Shown piece after piece: positions 9,718 to 18,215 of a DNA stretch of 64,000 bases. Source of the DNA: QWHO01 sp021404945 (GTDB lineage Bacteria > Vulcanimicrobiota > Xenobia > Xenobiales > QWHO01). Within the stretch, counting starts at the first letter, position 1. Every line of letters begins with the position of its first letter. The position numbers and the translations under genes were made by a program. The stretch covers positions 1 through 64,000 of the forward strand of contig CAUJEN010000174.1 of NCBI GenBank assembly GCA_963169765.1, in the 5' to 3' direction. The notes under the pieces were generated by a model. The model did not search any database. It was not told where the DNA came from and saw only the letters and a list, made by a program, of their open reading frames with translations.

Positions 9718-9780
9718 CGATCTCACCTCCAGCTCCAGCCTAAAGCCGCCCCGAGGCGGCGTTAATGATCCAGGTCATCC

Positions 9781-10236
9781 TCAGCACAGCCCTTTGAAGA
9801 CTTTATCCATCGGCTGGTCGGGCTTGATGGGCACCAGCAAGACCGGACAGGGGGCCAGTTGCAGCAGCTTGCTGGCGACCCCGCCCAGCAGGCCGGTGCG
9901 ACCGTGGGTGGCCAGCACGATCAGGTCAGCCTGCTCCTCGCGGGCCACAGCGTCGATGGTGCGGGCCGGGGGTCCGCTTTCCAGGCGGGCCCGAGTGGGC
10001 ACCTCGGCGCTCAGACGGCTGCGCACCCGATCCATATAGTCCTCGGCCTCGCAGCGGGCCAACTCGGCCCACTCGCCCGGTCGAGGCAGGTGGTCGAGCC
10101 ACATCAGGTCGCGAGGGAAGGACATGGCATGCAGCACGACCAGCTCGGCCTGATGAAGACGAGCCTCCTCCAGCGCCAGCTTGAGGGCTTGCTCAGCGGT
10201 GGAGGAGCCGTCCAGGGGTACGAGGATACGCTTCAT
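9781..10236 (-). CDS. universal stress protein, UspA family
   Basis: 151 residues, one Usp domain. It begins MKRILVPLDGSSTAEQAL and ends with the typical ATHGRTG...APCPVLLVP segment. In ATP-binding Usp proteins the loop reads G-x2-G-x9-G-(S/T). Here the stretch after GRTG is about four residues shorter (LLGGVASKLLQ), so ATP binding may be altered or lost. Cytosolic; Usp proteins are generally induced by starvation or stress. The ATG at 10236 is the natural start by alignment with the family. It lies downstream of, and in the same direction as, the Gly/Met-rich protein gene. Confidence 0.93.
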   Translation of the reverse strand: MKRILVPLDGSSTAEQALKLALEEARLHQAELVVLHAMSFPRDLMWLDHLPRPGEWAELARCEAEDYMDRVRSRLSAEVPTRARLESGPPARTIDAVAREEQADLIVLATHGRTGLLGGVASKLLQLAPCPVLLVPIKPDQPMDKVFKGLC

Positions 10237-10344
10237 CTCAAGACGATTCCATCAGATTCCGACCGCCGGGGCGATGACCTGGATCAGTCCTCGAGCTCGA
10301 CGTCGTGCTCGAGCGGGTATCCCGGAGGGCGCAGCACCGAGGAT

Positions 10345-10902
10345 TCAGCCCAGGAAGTTGTTGATCCCGGTCGAGAACGAGCCGGGCAGGCCCATGTAGC
10401 CGCTGGGAAAACCACCGCCGATGGTGCCGATGGTCATGGCCTGCTGCTGATCGCTGTGGAGCATCTGCATCTGGGCGGCCTGCATGGCGGCCGAGCCGCC
10501 GATCCCGAGGGAGGGAAGACCGGCCATCAGGGAGCTCGAAGCGCCCATGTCGGGCATGAATCCGCCCGTGGCCAGGCTGGGGAAGGGGGTGGCCTGGAAG
10601 CCCGAGCCGACGAGCCCGGGGGCGGCTCCATTCAGGTTGAAGGGCATCCCTCCGGTGGCCAGGCCCGGGGCGCCGAAGGGCATCCCTCCGCCCATCTGGC
10701 CGAAGTTGGGGGGTTGCTGCGAGCACGGGCAGCCTTGCTGCTGTCCGCCCTGGAGGGCCTGGGCCACGATTCGTCCCACCAGCATTCCTGTCATGAACTG
10801 CATCAGCTGCTGAAGTTGCTGCTGGGCAGGATTCTGATACTGCAGTTGCTGGGGGCCTCCGGCCACGGAGACGGAGAGCGCGAACGAGCCGACTTGGGTC
10901 AT
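10345..10902 (-). CDS. Gly/Met/Gln-rich low-complexity protein
   Basis: 185 residues from the ATG at 10902 (MTQVGSFALSV), which has an AGGAGG site 8 bases upstream; an earlier in-frame start lacks one. A short N-terminal strand is followed by a Gln-rich segment (QQLQYQNPAQQQLQQLMQFM), one hydrophobic amphipathic stretch (GMLVGRIVAQAL), a CPCSQQ motif and then a long Gly/Met/Ala/Pro-rich tail (repeated GGMPF and LATGG). No family is recognised. The composition suggests a flexible, aggregation- or matrix-type protein. There is no signal peptide. Confidence 0.7.
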   Translation of the reverse strand: MTQVGSFALSVSVAGGPQQLQYQNPAQQQLQQLMQFMTGMLVGRIVAQALQGGQQQGCPCSQQPPNFGQMGGGMPFGAPGLATGGMPFNLNGAAPGLVGSGFQATPFPSLATGGFMPDMGASSSLMAGLPSLGIGGSAAMQAAQMQMLHSDQQQAMTIGTIGGGFPSGYMGLPGSFSTGINNFLG

Positions 10903-11060
10903 GACAGATCCTCCTTGCTGCCAGCATAGCCCAACGGGGTGTCGGGAACGAGGCAAAAAAGGTTAACATCCTCTTGACTGGATGAACAAATCGTAAACTT
11001 CGTCGGGCGTTCTGTTGTGGGCGCGGATACCCAACGATGGCAAGCAGGATCGGGCCCAAC

Positions 11061-11168
11061 GCTAATGTGCTCGCACTTTGGTCTGGCACATTAGCACAAT
11101 CTGACGAACGCGCCGGAACTGCGTTCCAGCGCGTTGTGAAGTGCAAGACCAAAGGCCTTGCACTTTAG
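11061..11168. repeat. 108-bp three-hairpin element, copy 1
   Basis: 106 of 108 bases are identical to 45526-45633. Hairpin 1: TAATGTGC (11063-11070) with GCACATTA (11086-11093). Hairpin 2: AACGCGC (11107-11113) with GCGCGTT (11129-11135), continued inside by GGAAC-TGC-GTTCC (11115-11127). Hairpin 3: AAGTGCAAG (11139-11147) with CTTGCACTT (11157-11165). Here it lies between two divergent genes, upstream of the rhomboid gene. It is non-coding as far as I can see: an open frame crosses it on the minus strand but changes partner after the element. Confidence 0.92.
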
Positions 11169-11455
11169 CGAGGAAATCTTGTGGCAGGCAGGTCTACGCA
11201 CTTGCCGGGGCCTTACCGGGCAACTTCGGGCGAATCGCGCGGTCGCGATGGGTGCAACGGCGATCTCGGGGCCGGACTCGCTTCGCCCCTGAGTACTGGC
11301 TTCGGCGTCAGGACCTGCTTCGGGCGCTTTCCGCGCGGGTTGCCCAACGAGAGGAACCTGCTCCGGCGCGGTCGCCCGACCAGGCTCAGGTGGTTTCGGG
11401 GTAGAAACAGACCAATTCAGGCATTTTTCACCACCGCTGAGTACACTCCCGCACG
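11169..11455. other. non-coding gap upstream of the rhomboid gene
   Basis: 287 bp with no convincing gene. Open frames crossing it on the plus strand have no ribosome site, no family resemblance and mixed codon use. No promoter hexamers of good quality were found. It begins directly at the end of the 108-bp element. Confidence 0.5.
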
Positions 11456-12169
11456 ATGACTGTTACACCTGCGCTCACCACCGGCCCCGGCCTCACCGCC
11501 CCCAGGCCTCAGCCGGCCGTCTCCCAGAGGGAGGGGCCAGAAGAACCGCGCGAGTCGGTCGACATCGCTCACCAGATCACCAGGCTGGGCTCGCCCGGGA
11601 AGACCGGGGAGAAGAGCGGGCTGGACCTGGCCGGCCGTCTGAGCGGCCCGGTGGGGCTGACGGCGGCCATGTGGGCCTCGGAGATCGTGGACACGGCCCT
11701 GGGGAACCGACTCGACGGGCTGGGCATCCTCCCCCGGACGCCCCAGGGGCTGCTGGGCGTGGGCACCGCTCCCTTCCTGCACGGAGGGTTCAGTCACCTG
11801 GCCAACAATTCGCTGGGCATGCTCGTGGCGGGGGGCATGATCGCCGCTCAGAGCCCCAAGAAATTCCGCGATGTCAGCTTGATCTCCGCGGTTGCCTCCG
11901 GACTGGGCTACTGGCTCACCGCTCCCCCCGGGGCGGTCGGCATCGGGGCCAGCGGCATGGTCTACGGTTACATCGGCTACAACATGGCCCGGGGCATCTT
12001 CGAGCGCAAGCCCCTGCCCATCGCCATGACGGTAGCCAGCCTGGTGCTGTTCGCGGGTAGCCTGCCCGGACTCTTGCCGGGTCAGCCGGGGGTGGGCTGG
12101 CAGGCCCACCTGTTCGGATTTGCCGCCGGCGTGGCGGCGGCGGCTCTCTTGCCCAGGGACGGGAAGTAG
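11456..12169 (+). CDS. rhomboid-family intramembrane serine protease
   Basis: 237 residues. A hydrophilic Pro/Glu-rich N-terminal tail of about 60 residues is followed by about six membrane segments. The rhomboid signatures are complete: the H-x4-H-x3-N motif at H109, H114 and N118, the catalytic serine in GIGASG (S166), and the catalytic histidine in the last helix, GWQAHLFGF (H218). Such enzymes cut transmembrane helices of other proteins within the inner membrane. The ATG at 11456 has no obvious ribosome site. A later start is possible, since the N-terminal tail is not conserved in the family. It stands alone, 118 bp before an alpha/beta hydrolase gene in the same direction. Confidence 0.92.
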   Translation: MTVTPALTTGPGLTAPRPQPAVSQREGPEEPRESVDIAHQITRLGSPGKTGEKSGLDLAGRLSGPVGLTAAMWASEIVDTALGNRLDGLGILPRTPQGLLGVGTAPFLHGGFSHLANNSLGMLVAGGMIAAQSPKKFRDVSLISAVASGLGYWLTAPPGAVGIGASGMVYGYIGYNMARGIFERKPLPIAMTVASLVLFAGSLPGLLPGQPGVGWQAHLFGFAAGVAAAALLPRDGK

Positions 12170-12286
12170 GCCTCCAAGACACGGCGGTGGCTCAAGCCAG
12201 TCAAGACGGGGTCATGGGAGGTCCATTCCGGGGTAGGATAGCGGGGTCGGGAAAGAGTTCCCGTCGATCGTGGAGAACCGCGCTCG

Positions 12287-13078
12287 ATGGAGCTTGCAAC
12301 CCTGGAGTGGGGCCCGCCCGAAGGCCTGCCCTTCATCGCCCTGCATGGCTGGCTGGACAATGCCGGCACCTTCAGCCGGCTGGCCCCCTTGCTGAGTGGG
12401 CTGCGACTGGTGGCGGTGGATCTTCCAGGCCACGGCCGCTCTCCCCATCGCGAGCAGTACTCCTTTGTGGACGGGGTGGTGGACGCGGTGCGCCTGGCCG
12501 ACCGGCTGGGCTGGGAGCGCTTCAGCCTGTTGGGCCACTCGATGGGGGCGGGGGTGGCTTGCCTGACAGCCGGCACCCTGCCCGAGCGGGTCGAGCACCT
12601 GGCCTTGATCGAAGGCCTGGGCCCGCTCTCTTCGCAGGCCGAAGACGCGCCCGCCCAGTTGGCCCGGGCTCTGGCCTACGAGGCCCGCCCCCCGATCATC
12701 TACTCGAGCTATGAGCAGGCAGTGGCGCGAATCGCCTCCACCCGGGGGCTCTCCCGCAAGTCAGCCGAGCTTTTAGCCGAACGGGTGGTGGTCTCGGTGC
12801 CGGGGGGGCTCAGCTTCGGCCACGATCCTCTCCTGAGGGCCCCCTCGCGCCTGCGTCTGACCGAGCCCGAGGTGCTGGCCTTCTTCCGCCGGATCTCCTG
12901 CCCGACGCTGGTGGTCGAGGCCGAGAACGGGATGCGCTTCTACGAGGACGTGGCGGAGGGTCGTCTCAAGGCTCTTCAAGGGCCGGTGAAGGTGGTGCGC
13001 CTGGCCGGTGGGCACCACCTGCACCTGGAGGACCCGGAGCCGGTGGCGAGCGAGATCCGGCGTTTTCTTGGGTTGTGA
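12287..13078 (+). CDS. alpha/beta hydrolase (SERHL/MEST-like)
   Basis: 263 residues, a single alpha/beta-hydrolase fold. The oxyanion region is HGWLDNAGTF (from H20), the nucleophile elbow is GHSMGA (S85), and a late histidine occurs in AGGHHLHLEDP. The acid is probably in VEAENGMRFYED. The HGWLDN signature is typical of the serine hydrolase-like (SERHL) branch, whose substrates are largely unknown. Cytosolic, with no signal peptide. The ATG at 12287 sits 6-7 bases inside a weak GGAGA-type site. Confidence 0.92.
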   Translation: MELATLEWGPPEGLPFIALHGWLDNAGTFSRLAPLLSGLRLVAVDLPGHGRSPHREQYSFVDGVVDAVRLADRLGWERFSLLGHSMGAGVACLTAGTLPERVEHLALIEGLGPLSSQAEDAPAQLARALAYEARPPIIYSSYEQAVARIASTRGLSRKSAELLAERVVVSVPGGLSFGHDPLLRAPSRLRLTEPEVLAFFRRISCPTLVVEAENGMRFYEDVAEGRLKALQGPVKVVRLAGGHHLHLEDPEPVASEIRRFLGL

Positions 13079-13365
13079 CGCTCTCCTGGCCGAGCAAGAA
13101 ATGCGGTCGACAGGCGCCTTAGCCGGACTGGCCGGCCGAAGACGAGGGGGCGGTGCAGGTGCTGCTTACGCTCGAGGTTGGGGAGTGCGCGCTGCGTTTC
13201 AGCAACACCGACGACACCAGGCTCCAATGCAACTACGCCGCGGCTTTCCTGCGCGAGCTGGCTGCGCTGGCGGGCTGCGAGCTGGTCAGACCTCTGGCCG
13301 AGAGCGAATCGGGCACGAGGCCATCAAAGACTGGCCCTGAAGGGATGGTCGGGAGAGGCACGGAA

Positions 13366-13863
13366 ATGGAGACGATGACCGCTGGCCAGGATCCTCCTTC
13401 CCTGCCCCGCCTGACCTGGTGGCAGCTGGTTTTCATCGTGGGAGTGCCTCTTTTTCTGCTCACCAGCACCTGCTATCGGACTCCAGGAGCGCGGCCGGTC
13501 GCGTCTGGCAGCCCGGCGGTGACGCTGGAGAGGGCCCGCCCCGAGGTGGTGGCCGGGAGCTTTCTGCAATTGCTGCGTATGGAAAACCTCAAACTCACCT
13601 ACGGCTATCTCTCCACGCAAGCAAAAAGCAAGCTCAGCGAGGGCGCTTTCCAGAAGAAGCTGCTCGATCGCCTGCGAAATGAGGACCTGCAGTGGGAGCT
13701 GCCCTATCGGGAGATCAGACCCGGTCCGGTGGAGGTCAAGCGGGCGAGTGTGGAAGTCGTGCCACCCGAGCGGGGCAACCGACTGATCTGGCAGTGGGAG
13801 CTGGTCAAGGAAGCCTCGGGCTGGAAGATCGATCGAATGCGTGGCGGGCCGGTGGAGCTCTGA
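13366..13863 (+). CDS. membrane-anchored hypothetical protein
   Basis: 165 residues from the ATG at 13366 (METMTAGQD), preceded by GGGAGAGG at good spacing. A single membrane helix near residues 22-40 (LVFIVGVPLFLLTSTC) is followed by a domain of about 120 residues with alternating helix and strand, probably outside the cytoplasm (contains SFLQLLRMENLKLTYGYLS). The pattern resembles small NTF2-like or DUF4864-like lumenal domains, but I cannot confirm this. The frame stays open upstream to a GTG at 13153, and the extra 71 residues (including NYAAAFLRELAALAGCEL) have coding-like composition. A 236-residue form, or a remnant of another gene fused in frame, cannot be excluded. Confidence 0.7.
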   Translation: METMTAGQDPPSLPRLTWWQLVFIVGVPLFLLTSTCYRTPGARPVASGSPAVTLERARPEVVAGSFLQLLRMENLKLTYGYLSTQAKSKLSEGAFQKKLLDRLRNEDLQWELPYREIRPGPVEVKRASVEVVPPERGNRLIWQWELVKEASGWKIDRMRGGPVEL

Positions 13864-14029
13864 GCTTCGTACCCGTGGCCGGGCCGCGAAGCCTGCGGGC
13901 ACGGATCATGGCGACGAAGCTCAACAACATGACTCTCCGGGGTCGAAACGTGTTGATCGTAGTTGCTGAAGGTTTTGCCCGTCCTTCGGGGTGAGCGCAA
14001 AACATTGAGCGCTGAGGGAGAGAGCACTC

Positions 14030-17023
14030 TTGCAGCTGGCGATTCTGGCGCTGTTTTTCGGCTCGGGCTTCAGCAGCCTGGTCTATGAGGTTCTCTGGAC
14101 CCGCCGCCTCAGCCTGACGCTGGGCCATACGGTCTGGGCCCTCAGCCTGGTTGTGACCGCCTTCATGCTGGGACTGGCACTCGGCAGCCTGGCGGGGGGG
14201 CGCTGGGCCGACCGGGCGACGACCCGGGGCGACTGCCTGAAAGCTTACGGGCAGCTCGAGCTGGCCATCGGGATCTGGGCGCTGGCCTCCCCCCTCCTGC
14301 TGGCTCTGGTTGAGCGCCTCCACTACGGCTTCGGTTTCTGGTCGGGAGCGACGGCGGCCGTGCTGGTGCTGCTCCCCCCCACCGCGGCCATGGGGGCCAC
14401 GCTGCCTCTCATGAGCCGTTTGCTGGCCGACGACCCGGAGTCTGTGGGAGCGGGCCTGTCGTACCTTTACGGCTCCAACACGCTGGGCGCCTGCGCCGGT
14501 GCTTGCGCGGCGGGTTGGTGGATGCTGCCCGCCCTGGGAATGGGTATCGCGCTGGGAGCCACGGCCTTTCTGAGCCTGTCGCTGGGAGTGCTGGCCTGGG
14601 CCCTTTCGGTGTTTCTACCCGAGCCACTGGCCGAGCCCCGCGAGGGGCCCCGCTCGCCAATCCGGGCCCTGCGCCTCAGCCTGGCCATGAGCCTGGCGGG
14701 GGTGGCCTCGATGGGGCTTCAACTTTCCTGGACTCGCTCGCTGGCTCTGGTGATGGGCTCCTCCACCTACGCCTTCTCGACCACACTGGCCGTCTTTCTG
14801 GCCGGTCTGGGCGCGGGGAGCGCCCTGCTGGGCGGTTTTCGCTTCGCGCGCGAGCCCGGGCGGAGCCAGCTGGGAGCGATGCTGCTCTTGACCGGGCTGG
14901 TTGCGGCGGCGAGCTATCAGACCCTGAGCGTCATGCCGCTTCTGGCAGAGGAGGTGAAGCCGATGCATGCTCCCAGCTTGCTGAGCATGCTCGCCTCGGC
15001 AGCCATGCTGGCGGCCATGGTCGTGCTGCCGGCCACGCTCTTGATGGGAGCGGCCCTGCCGCTGGCCAGCACGCTGCAGGTGCGCCAGCTCGGCCCGGTG
15101 GGGCGCTCGCTGGCCAGCGTCTACAGCGCCAACACGGCCGGCTGCATCCTGGGAGCGGCCCTGACCGGGCTGGTGGTGATGCCCGAGCTGGGCGTGCAGC
15201 TCACGCTCAAGCTGTCGGCCGGGCTCTACTTGGCGGCCGCCCTCGTGGTGACGCTGCGCCCGCTGGCCGTGCTGGCGGCCCTGGTCCTCGGTCTGGGGAT
15301 CGCCTGGCTCCCCCCCTGGAACCTGGCTCACCTCCAGTCGGGTCCGGGCCTGTATGACAAGGCGGCCCTCCCGGATGCGCCGGCCTTCTACCGCGACGGA
15401 CTGTCCTCCACGGTGAGCGTGGAGGTGGACGCGGAGGGAGTGATGAGCCTGCGGGTCAACGGCAAGGTTGACGCCTCGCTGCATCCGCTCGACCTGGGCA
15501 CCCAGAACCTGCTGGGGTATGTGCCCGGCTTCCTGCACAAGAACCCCCGGCGCATCGCCGTGATCGGGCTGGGTACCGGACTGACGCTGCGGGCCCTGGC
15601 CAACTTTCCCGAGGTCGAAAGGTTGGACGTGGTGGAGCTCGAGCCGGCGGTAGTGGAAGCTGGCCAGCTCTGGGCCGGCTACAATGGGAGGGTGCTGGAG
15701 GATCCTCGCGTGCGGCTGCACGTCACGGATGGGCGCAACTTCATCCACACCGCCGACGGCAAGCTCGACCTGATCGTGAGCGAGCCCTCCAATCCCTGGA
15801 TCGCCGGGGTGGGGAACCTGTACACCCTGGAGTTCTACCGCGCCTGCAACGACCGCCTCGAACCGGACGGGATCATGGCCCAGTGGTTTCACCTTTACGG
15901 GATCTCCGAAACCGAGCTGGCACGCGTGCTCTCGACCTTCTACGCCGTCTTCCCCGAAGGCGGCGTGTGGGAGACCGGACCAGGTGACATCCTGCTGATC
16001 GGCTCGCAGAAGCCTGTCAAGCTCGACCTGACGCGGGTGCGTCAGGTGATCGGCCGCTCGCACGACGCTCGCCGCTCGCTGATCAATCTGGAGCTGTTTG
16101 ATCCCGAATCGCTGGCGGGCCTGTACCTGCTCGATCGGAAGGCCGCCCTGTCGCTGCTGCGCACCGAGCCGCTCAACACCGACGACCGCCCCATGCTCGA
16201 GTTCATGGCTCCCTTGAGTTTCGGGAGGCCCGGTCTGGAACGTCTCAACCGCGAGCTTCTGCTGACTGCGCGCGGAGCAGAGCCCCTGCTTGCGCCAGGT
16301 GTGAAGCGCACCCCCGCCCACCTGACCCGGGCCGCCCAGGCCTGGGTGCGCATGCAGCGGCACACCGACGCCTTTCGGGCTCTGGCGCCGATCAAGGATG
16401 AGCCGGGCGCTCGCCTGGCCATGGCCCGCTCGGCCGATCTCCAGTCCGACCCGCGAGCCGAGCAGCTCTACAAGCAAGCCCTGGAGGACGCCCCGCAGGA
16501 TCCGGCCACCCTCTGGCAGGTCTCGCGCTACCTGATGGGTCGAGGCATGCACGGGGCGGCCGAGCCAGTCCTGTCACGGTTGGTGGAAGTCGGGATGGAG
16601 GGCTTCGAAGAGCAGATCCTGGTGGAGCACGCCCGGGTTTTGAGCAAGATGGGCCGGAGCCTGGAGGCTCTGGCCAGGCTCGCTCAGGCCACACGCCTGC
16701 GCTTTGCCAGCCACGTCTCCTGGTTGGAGAAGGGCAGGCTCGAGGCCCGGCTAGGACGCTCTCGGGAAGCGCTGACCAGTCTGGAGCGAGCTCTGGAGCT
16801 CAACCGGGCCTCGCTGGGAGCACGCCTGGCCCGGGCCCAGACGCTCGACTCGCTCAAGCTCTGGGGGGAGGCGGCCACAGCCTGGAGAGGGGTGCTCGAG
16901 CTCAAACCCGATCAGCCTCGAGCCTGGAGCCATCTGGCCCGATGTCTGCGCGAGCTGGGCAAGGAGGACGAGGCCAGACACGCCCTGGAGCAGGTCCGGG
17001 CCCTGCAACCAGAGCACCCTTAA
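14030..17023 (+). CDS. fused membrane domain / spermidine-synthase-like / TPR protein
   Basis: 997 residues from a TTG at 14030 with GGGAGAGA upstream. Residues 1 to about 430 hold roughly 11-12 membrane helices (MFS-like domain fused to spermidine synthases). Residues about 440-700 resemble spermidine synthase: IGLGTGLTLRALANFP is the nucleotide-binding loop and NLYTLEFYRAC the family's downstream motif. The catalytic Asp motif of true enzymes (D-S/T-S/T-D-P) is replaced by SEPSNP, so polyamine synthesis is doubtful. Residues about 760-990 are TPR-type helical repeats. Fused proteins of this layout are known in many environmental bacteria without a proven reaction. It stands alone, followed by the pilin-like cluster. 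Confidence 0.9.
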   Translation: MQLAILALFFGSGFSSLVYEVLWTRRLSLTLGHTVWALSLVVTAFMLGLALGSLAGGRWADRATTRGDCLKAYGQLELAIGIWALASPLLLALVERLHYGFGFWSGATAAVLVLLPPTAAMGATLPLMSRLLADDPESVGAGLSYLYGSNTLGACAGACAAGWWMLPALGMGIALGATAFLSLSLGVLAWALSVFLPEPLAEPREGPRSPIRALRLSLAMSLAGVASMGLQLSWTRSLALVMGSSTYAFSTTLAVFLAGLGAGSALLGGFRFAREPGRSQLGAMLLLTGLVAAASYQTLSVMPLLAEEVKPMHAPSLLSMLASAAMLAAMVVLPATLLMGAALPLASTLQVRQLGPVGRSLASVYSANTAGCILGAALTGLVVMPELGVQLTLKLSAGLYLAAALVVTLRPLAVLAALVLGLGIAWLPPWNLAHLQSGPGLYDKAALPDAPAFYRDGLSSTVSVEVDAEGVMSLRVNGKVDASLHPLDLGTQNLLGYVPGFLHKNPRRIAVIGLGTGLTLRALANFPEVERLDVVELEPAVVEAGQLWAGYNGRVLEDPRVRLHVTDGRNFIHTADGKLDLIVSEPSNPWIAGVGNLYTLEFYRACNDRLEPDGIMAQWFHLYGISETELARVLSTFYAVFPEGGVWETGPGDILLIGSQKPVKLDLTRVRQVIGRSHDARRSLINLELFDPESLAGLYLLDRKAALSLLRTEPLNTDDRPMLEFMAPLSFGRPGLERLNRELLLTARGAEPLLAPGVKRTPAHLTRAAQAWVRMQRHTDAFRALAPIKDEPGARLAMARSADLQSDPRAEQLYKQALEDAPQDPATLWQVSRYLMGRGMHGAAEPVLSRLVEVGMEGFEEQILVEHARVLSKMGRSLEALARLAQATRLRFASHVSWLEKGRLEARLGRSREALTSLERALELNRASLGARLARAQTLDSLKLWGEAATAWRGVLELKPDQPRAWSHLARCLRELGKEDEARHALEQVRALQPEHP

Positions 17024-17082
17024 GGATACCATCGGGCGGAGCCCGGGTTGAATAGCAGGGATTCATTTGATACATTGCAGTC

Positions 17083-17481
17083 ATGCGTCGGCTCCAATGG
17101 GGGGTCAGTCTCTTGCTCGAAGTTGTCTTCGGGCTGGGCCTGTTTGCCATCTCAGTGCTGCTCTTGTTCGGCATCTTTCCCAACTCGCACCGAGCCACAA
17201 CCCAGGCCAAGAACACCTCGCTGGCCACCAACCTGGCGCGCGAATTGCTCGAGGCAGAGATCTCCAGTGGCTACGACAATGCTCCTCTGGGCGTTTCGAC
17301 GAACGTGGTGCCGGTGGCCTCGATCGTGAACGGAACTCCGGTCAGTGTCAGCTTCAACACCACCGTGGCCGTGACGGCTCACGCTCAGCCCGAGGTGCGG
17401 GTGGTGACCGTGACCGTGGCCTGGAGCGAAGGCCCCATCAACCGACAGGTGCGCCTGGTGGGCTACGTGGGGGACTTTTGA
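17083..17481 (+). CDS. type IV pilin-like protein (minor pseudopilin, PilV-like)
   Basis: 132 residues. A short basic leader is followed by the prepilin-like segment GVSLLLEVVFGLGLFAISVLLLFGIFP, then a small periplasmic domain rich in beta strands. Cleavage would occur after the Gly, but the conserved Glu is then at position +6 rather than the usual +5. Family role: minor pilins prime assembly of type IV pili or type II secretion pseudopili in the inner membrane. It is the first gene of a three-gene set (17083-19547) on the plus strand. No good ribosome site precedes the ATG. The call as a minor pseudopilin rests on the N-terminus and the neighbours. Confidence 0.75.
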   Translation: MRRLQWGVSLLLEVVFGLGLFAISVLLLFGIFPNSHRATTQAKNTSLATNLARELLEAEISSGYDNAPLGVSTNVVPVASIVNGTPVSVSFNTTVAVTAHAQPEVRVVTVTVAWSEGPINRQVRLVGYVGDF

Positions 17482-17570
17482 GGAGAGCTGAGCTGACGGC
17501 CATCTGGGCAGACCTTGCTCTTCAGCAGAGGTGGCAGCCGTGCCAAGCACCAGGTCCAGGTGGCGGGCAC

Positions 17571-18203
17571 TTGAGCAGACGCGGCAGCACCATCATCGAG
17601 GTCATGGTGGCCTCCGCGATCCTGCTCTTGATGCTGGGTGTGCTCTACCTGTTGATGGTGGGGGGCCTGCGTTACTTTCAGCAGGCTCGCGCCTACCAGA
17701 ATGTGCAGATGGAGTCGACCCTCGGCCTGCGGAAGCTCCTGGCCGAGCTTCAAGATTCACGAGCCAGCACGGTGGTCTATCGACAGAACCCCACCAGCCA
17801 CGTGGTCTTTCTCTCGGCCTGCCTCCCCCACCCCAATGCCGGGCCCGTGGTGCACGCTCCCGACGGCCACGTCCAGTGGCAAAAGTGGGTCTGCTACCGA
17901 GCCAACGGGTCGAACCTCGAGCGCGACGAGCTGCCTCTGGGCGCTCCGACCACCACCCCGCCCAGCCCCGCCCCTGTCTACGGCGCTTTCGACTTCGGCG
18001 GAGCCGACTTCAAGGTGATGGCCCGCAACCTGAAGACGCCCGAGGACCTCGTTTTGACCCCCCTCAACCGTAGCCTGAGGGTCTGGAGCGGGCCCACCGC
18101 CGACTGTATGCGGGTGCAGCTCATTTTTTCCGAGAACACCAGCTCGACCCAGGTGACCGAGCTTCGAGCCCAGGGTCAGGTCCACATGTACAACAGGTTC
18201 TGA
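17571..18203 (+). CDS. type IV pilin-like protein (PilW/PulJ-like)
   Basis: About 210 residues from a TTG at 17571 (preceded by AGGTGG), the start nearest to a proper leader: LSRRG/STIIEVMVASAILLLMLGV. The prepilin peptidase site (after Gly) and Glu at +5 are canonical. The long hydrophobic helix is followed by a roughly 170-residue domain containing two cysteines (AC...VCY) that may form a disulfide. Earlier starts in the same frame exist but would bury the leader. It is the second gene of the pilin-like set, with an 89-bp gap after the first. Confidence 0.75.
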   Translation: MSRRGSTIIEVMVASAILLLMLGVLYLLMVGGLRYFQQARAYQNVQMESTLGLRKLLAELQDSRASTVVYRQNPTSHVVFLSACLPHPNAGPVVHAPDGHVQWQKWVCYRANGSNLERDELPLGAPTTTPPSPAPVYGAFDFGGADFKVMARNLKTPEDLVLTPLNRSLRVWSGPTADCMRVQLIFSENTSSTQVTELRAQGQVHMYNRF

Positions 18204-18215
18204 GAAGGTGAAGGG

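Noticed and set aside
10238..11152. Minus-strand frame whose first 31 residues match those of a frame at 45015-45617
   Set aside because: The match is produced entirely by the 108-bp repeat; after it the two translations have nothing in common and overlap real genes.
13153..13365. Extended N-terminus of the small membrane protein
   Set aside because: Coding-like, but the downstream ATG has a clear ribosome site directly before the membrane helix region; kept only as an alternative.
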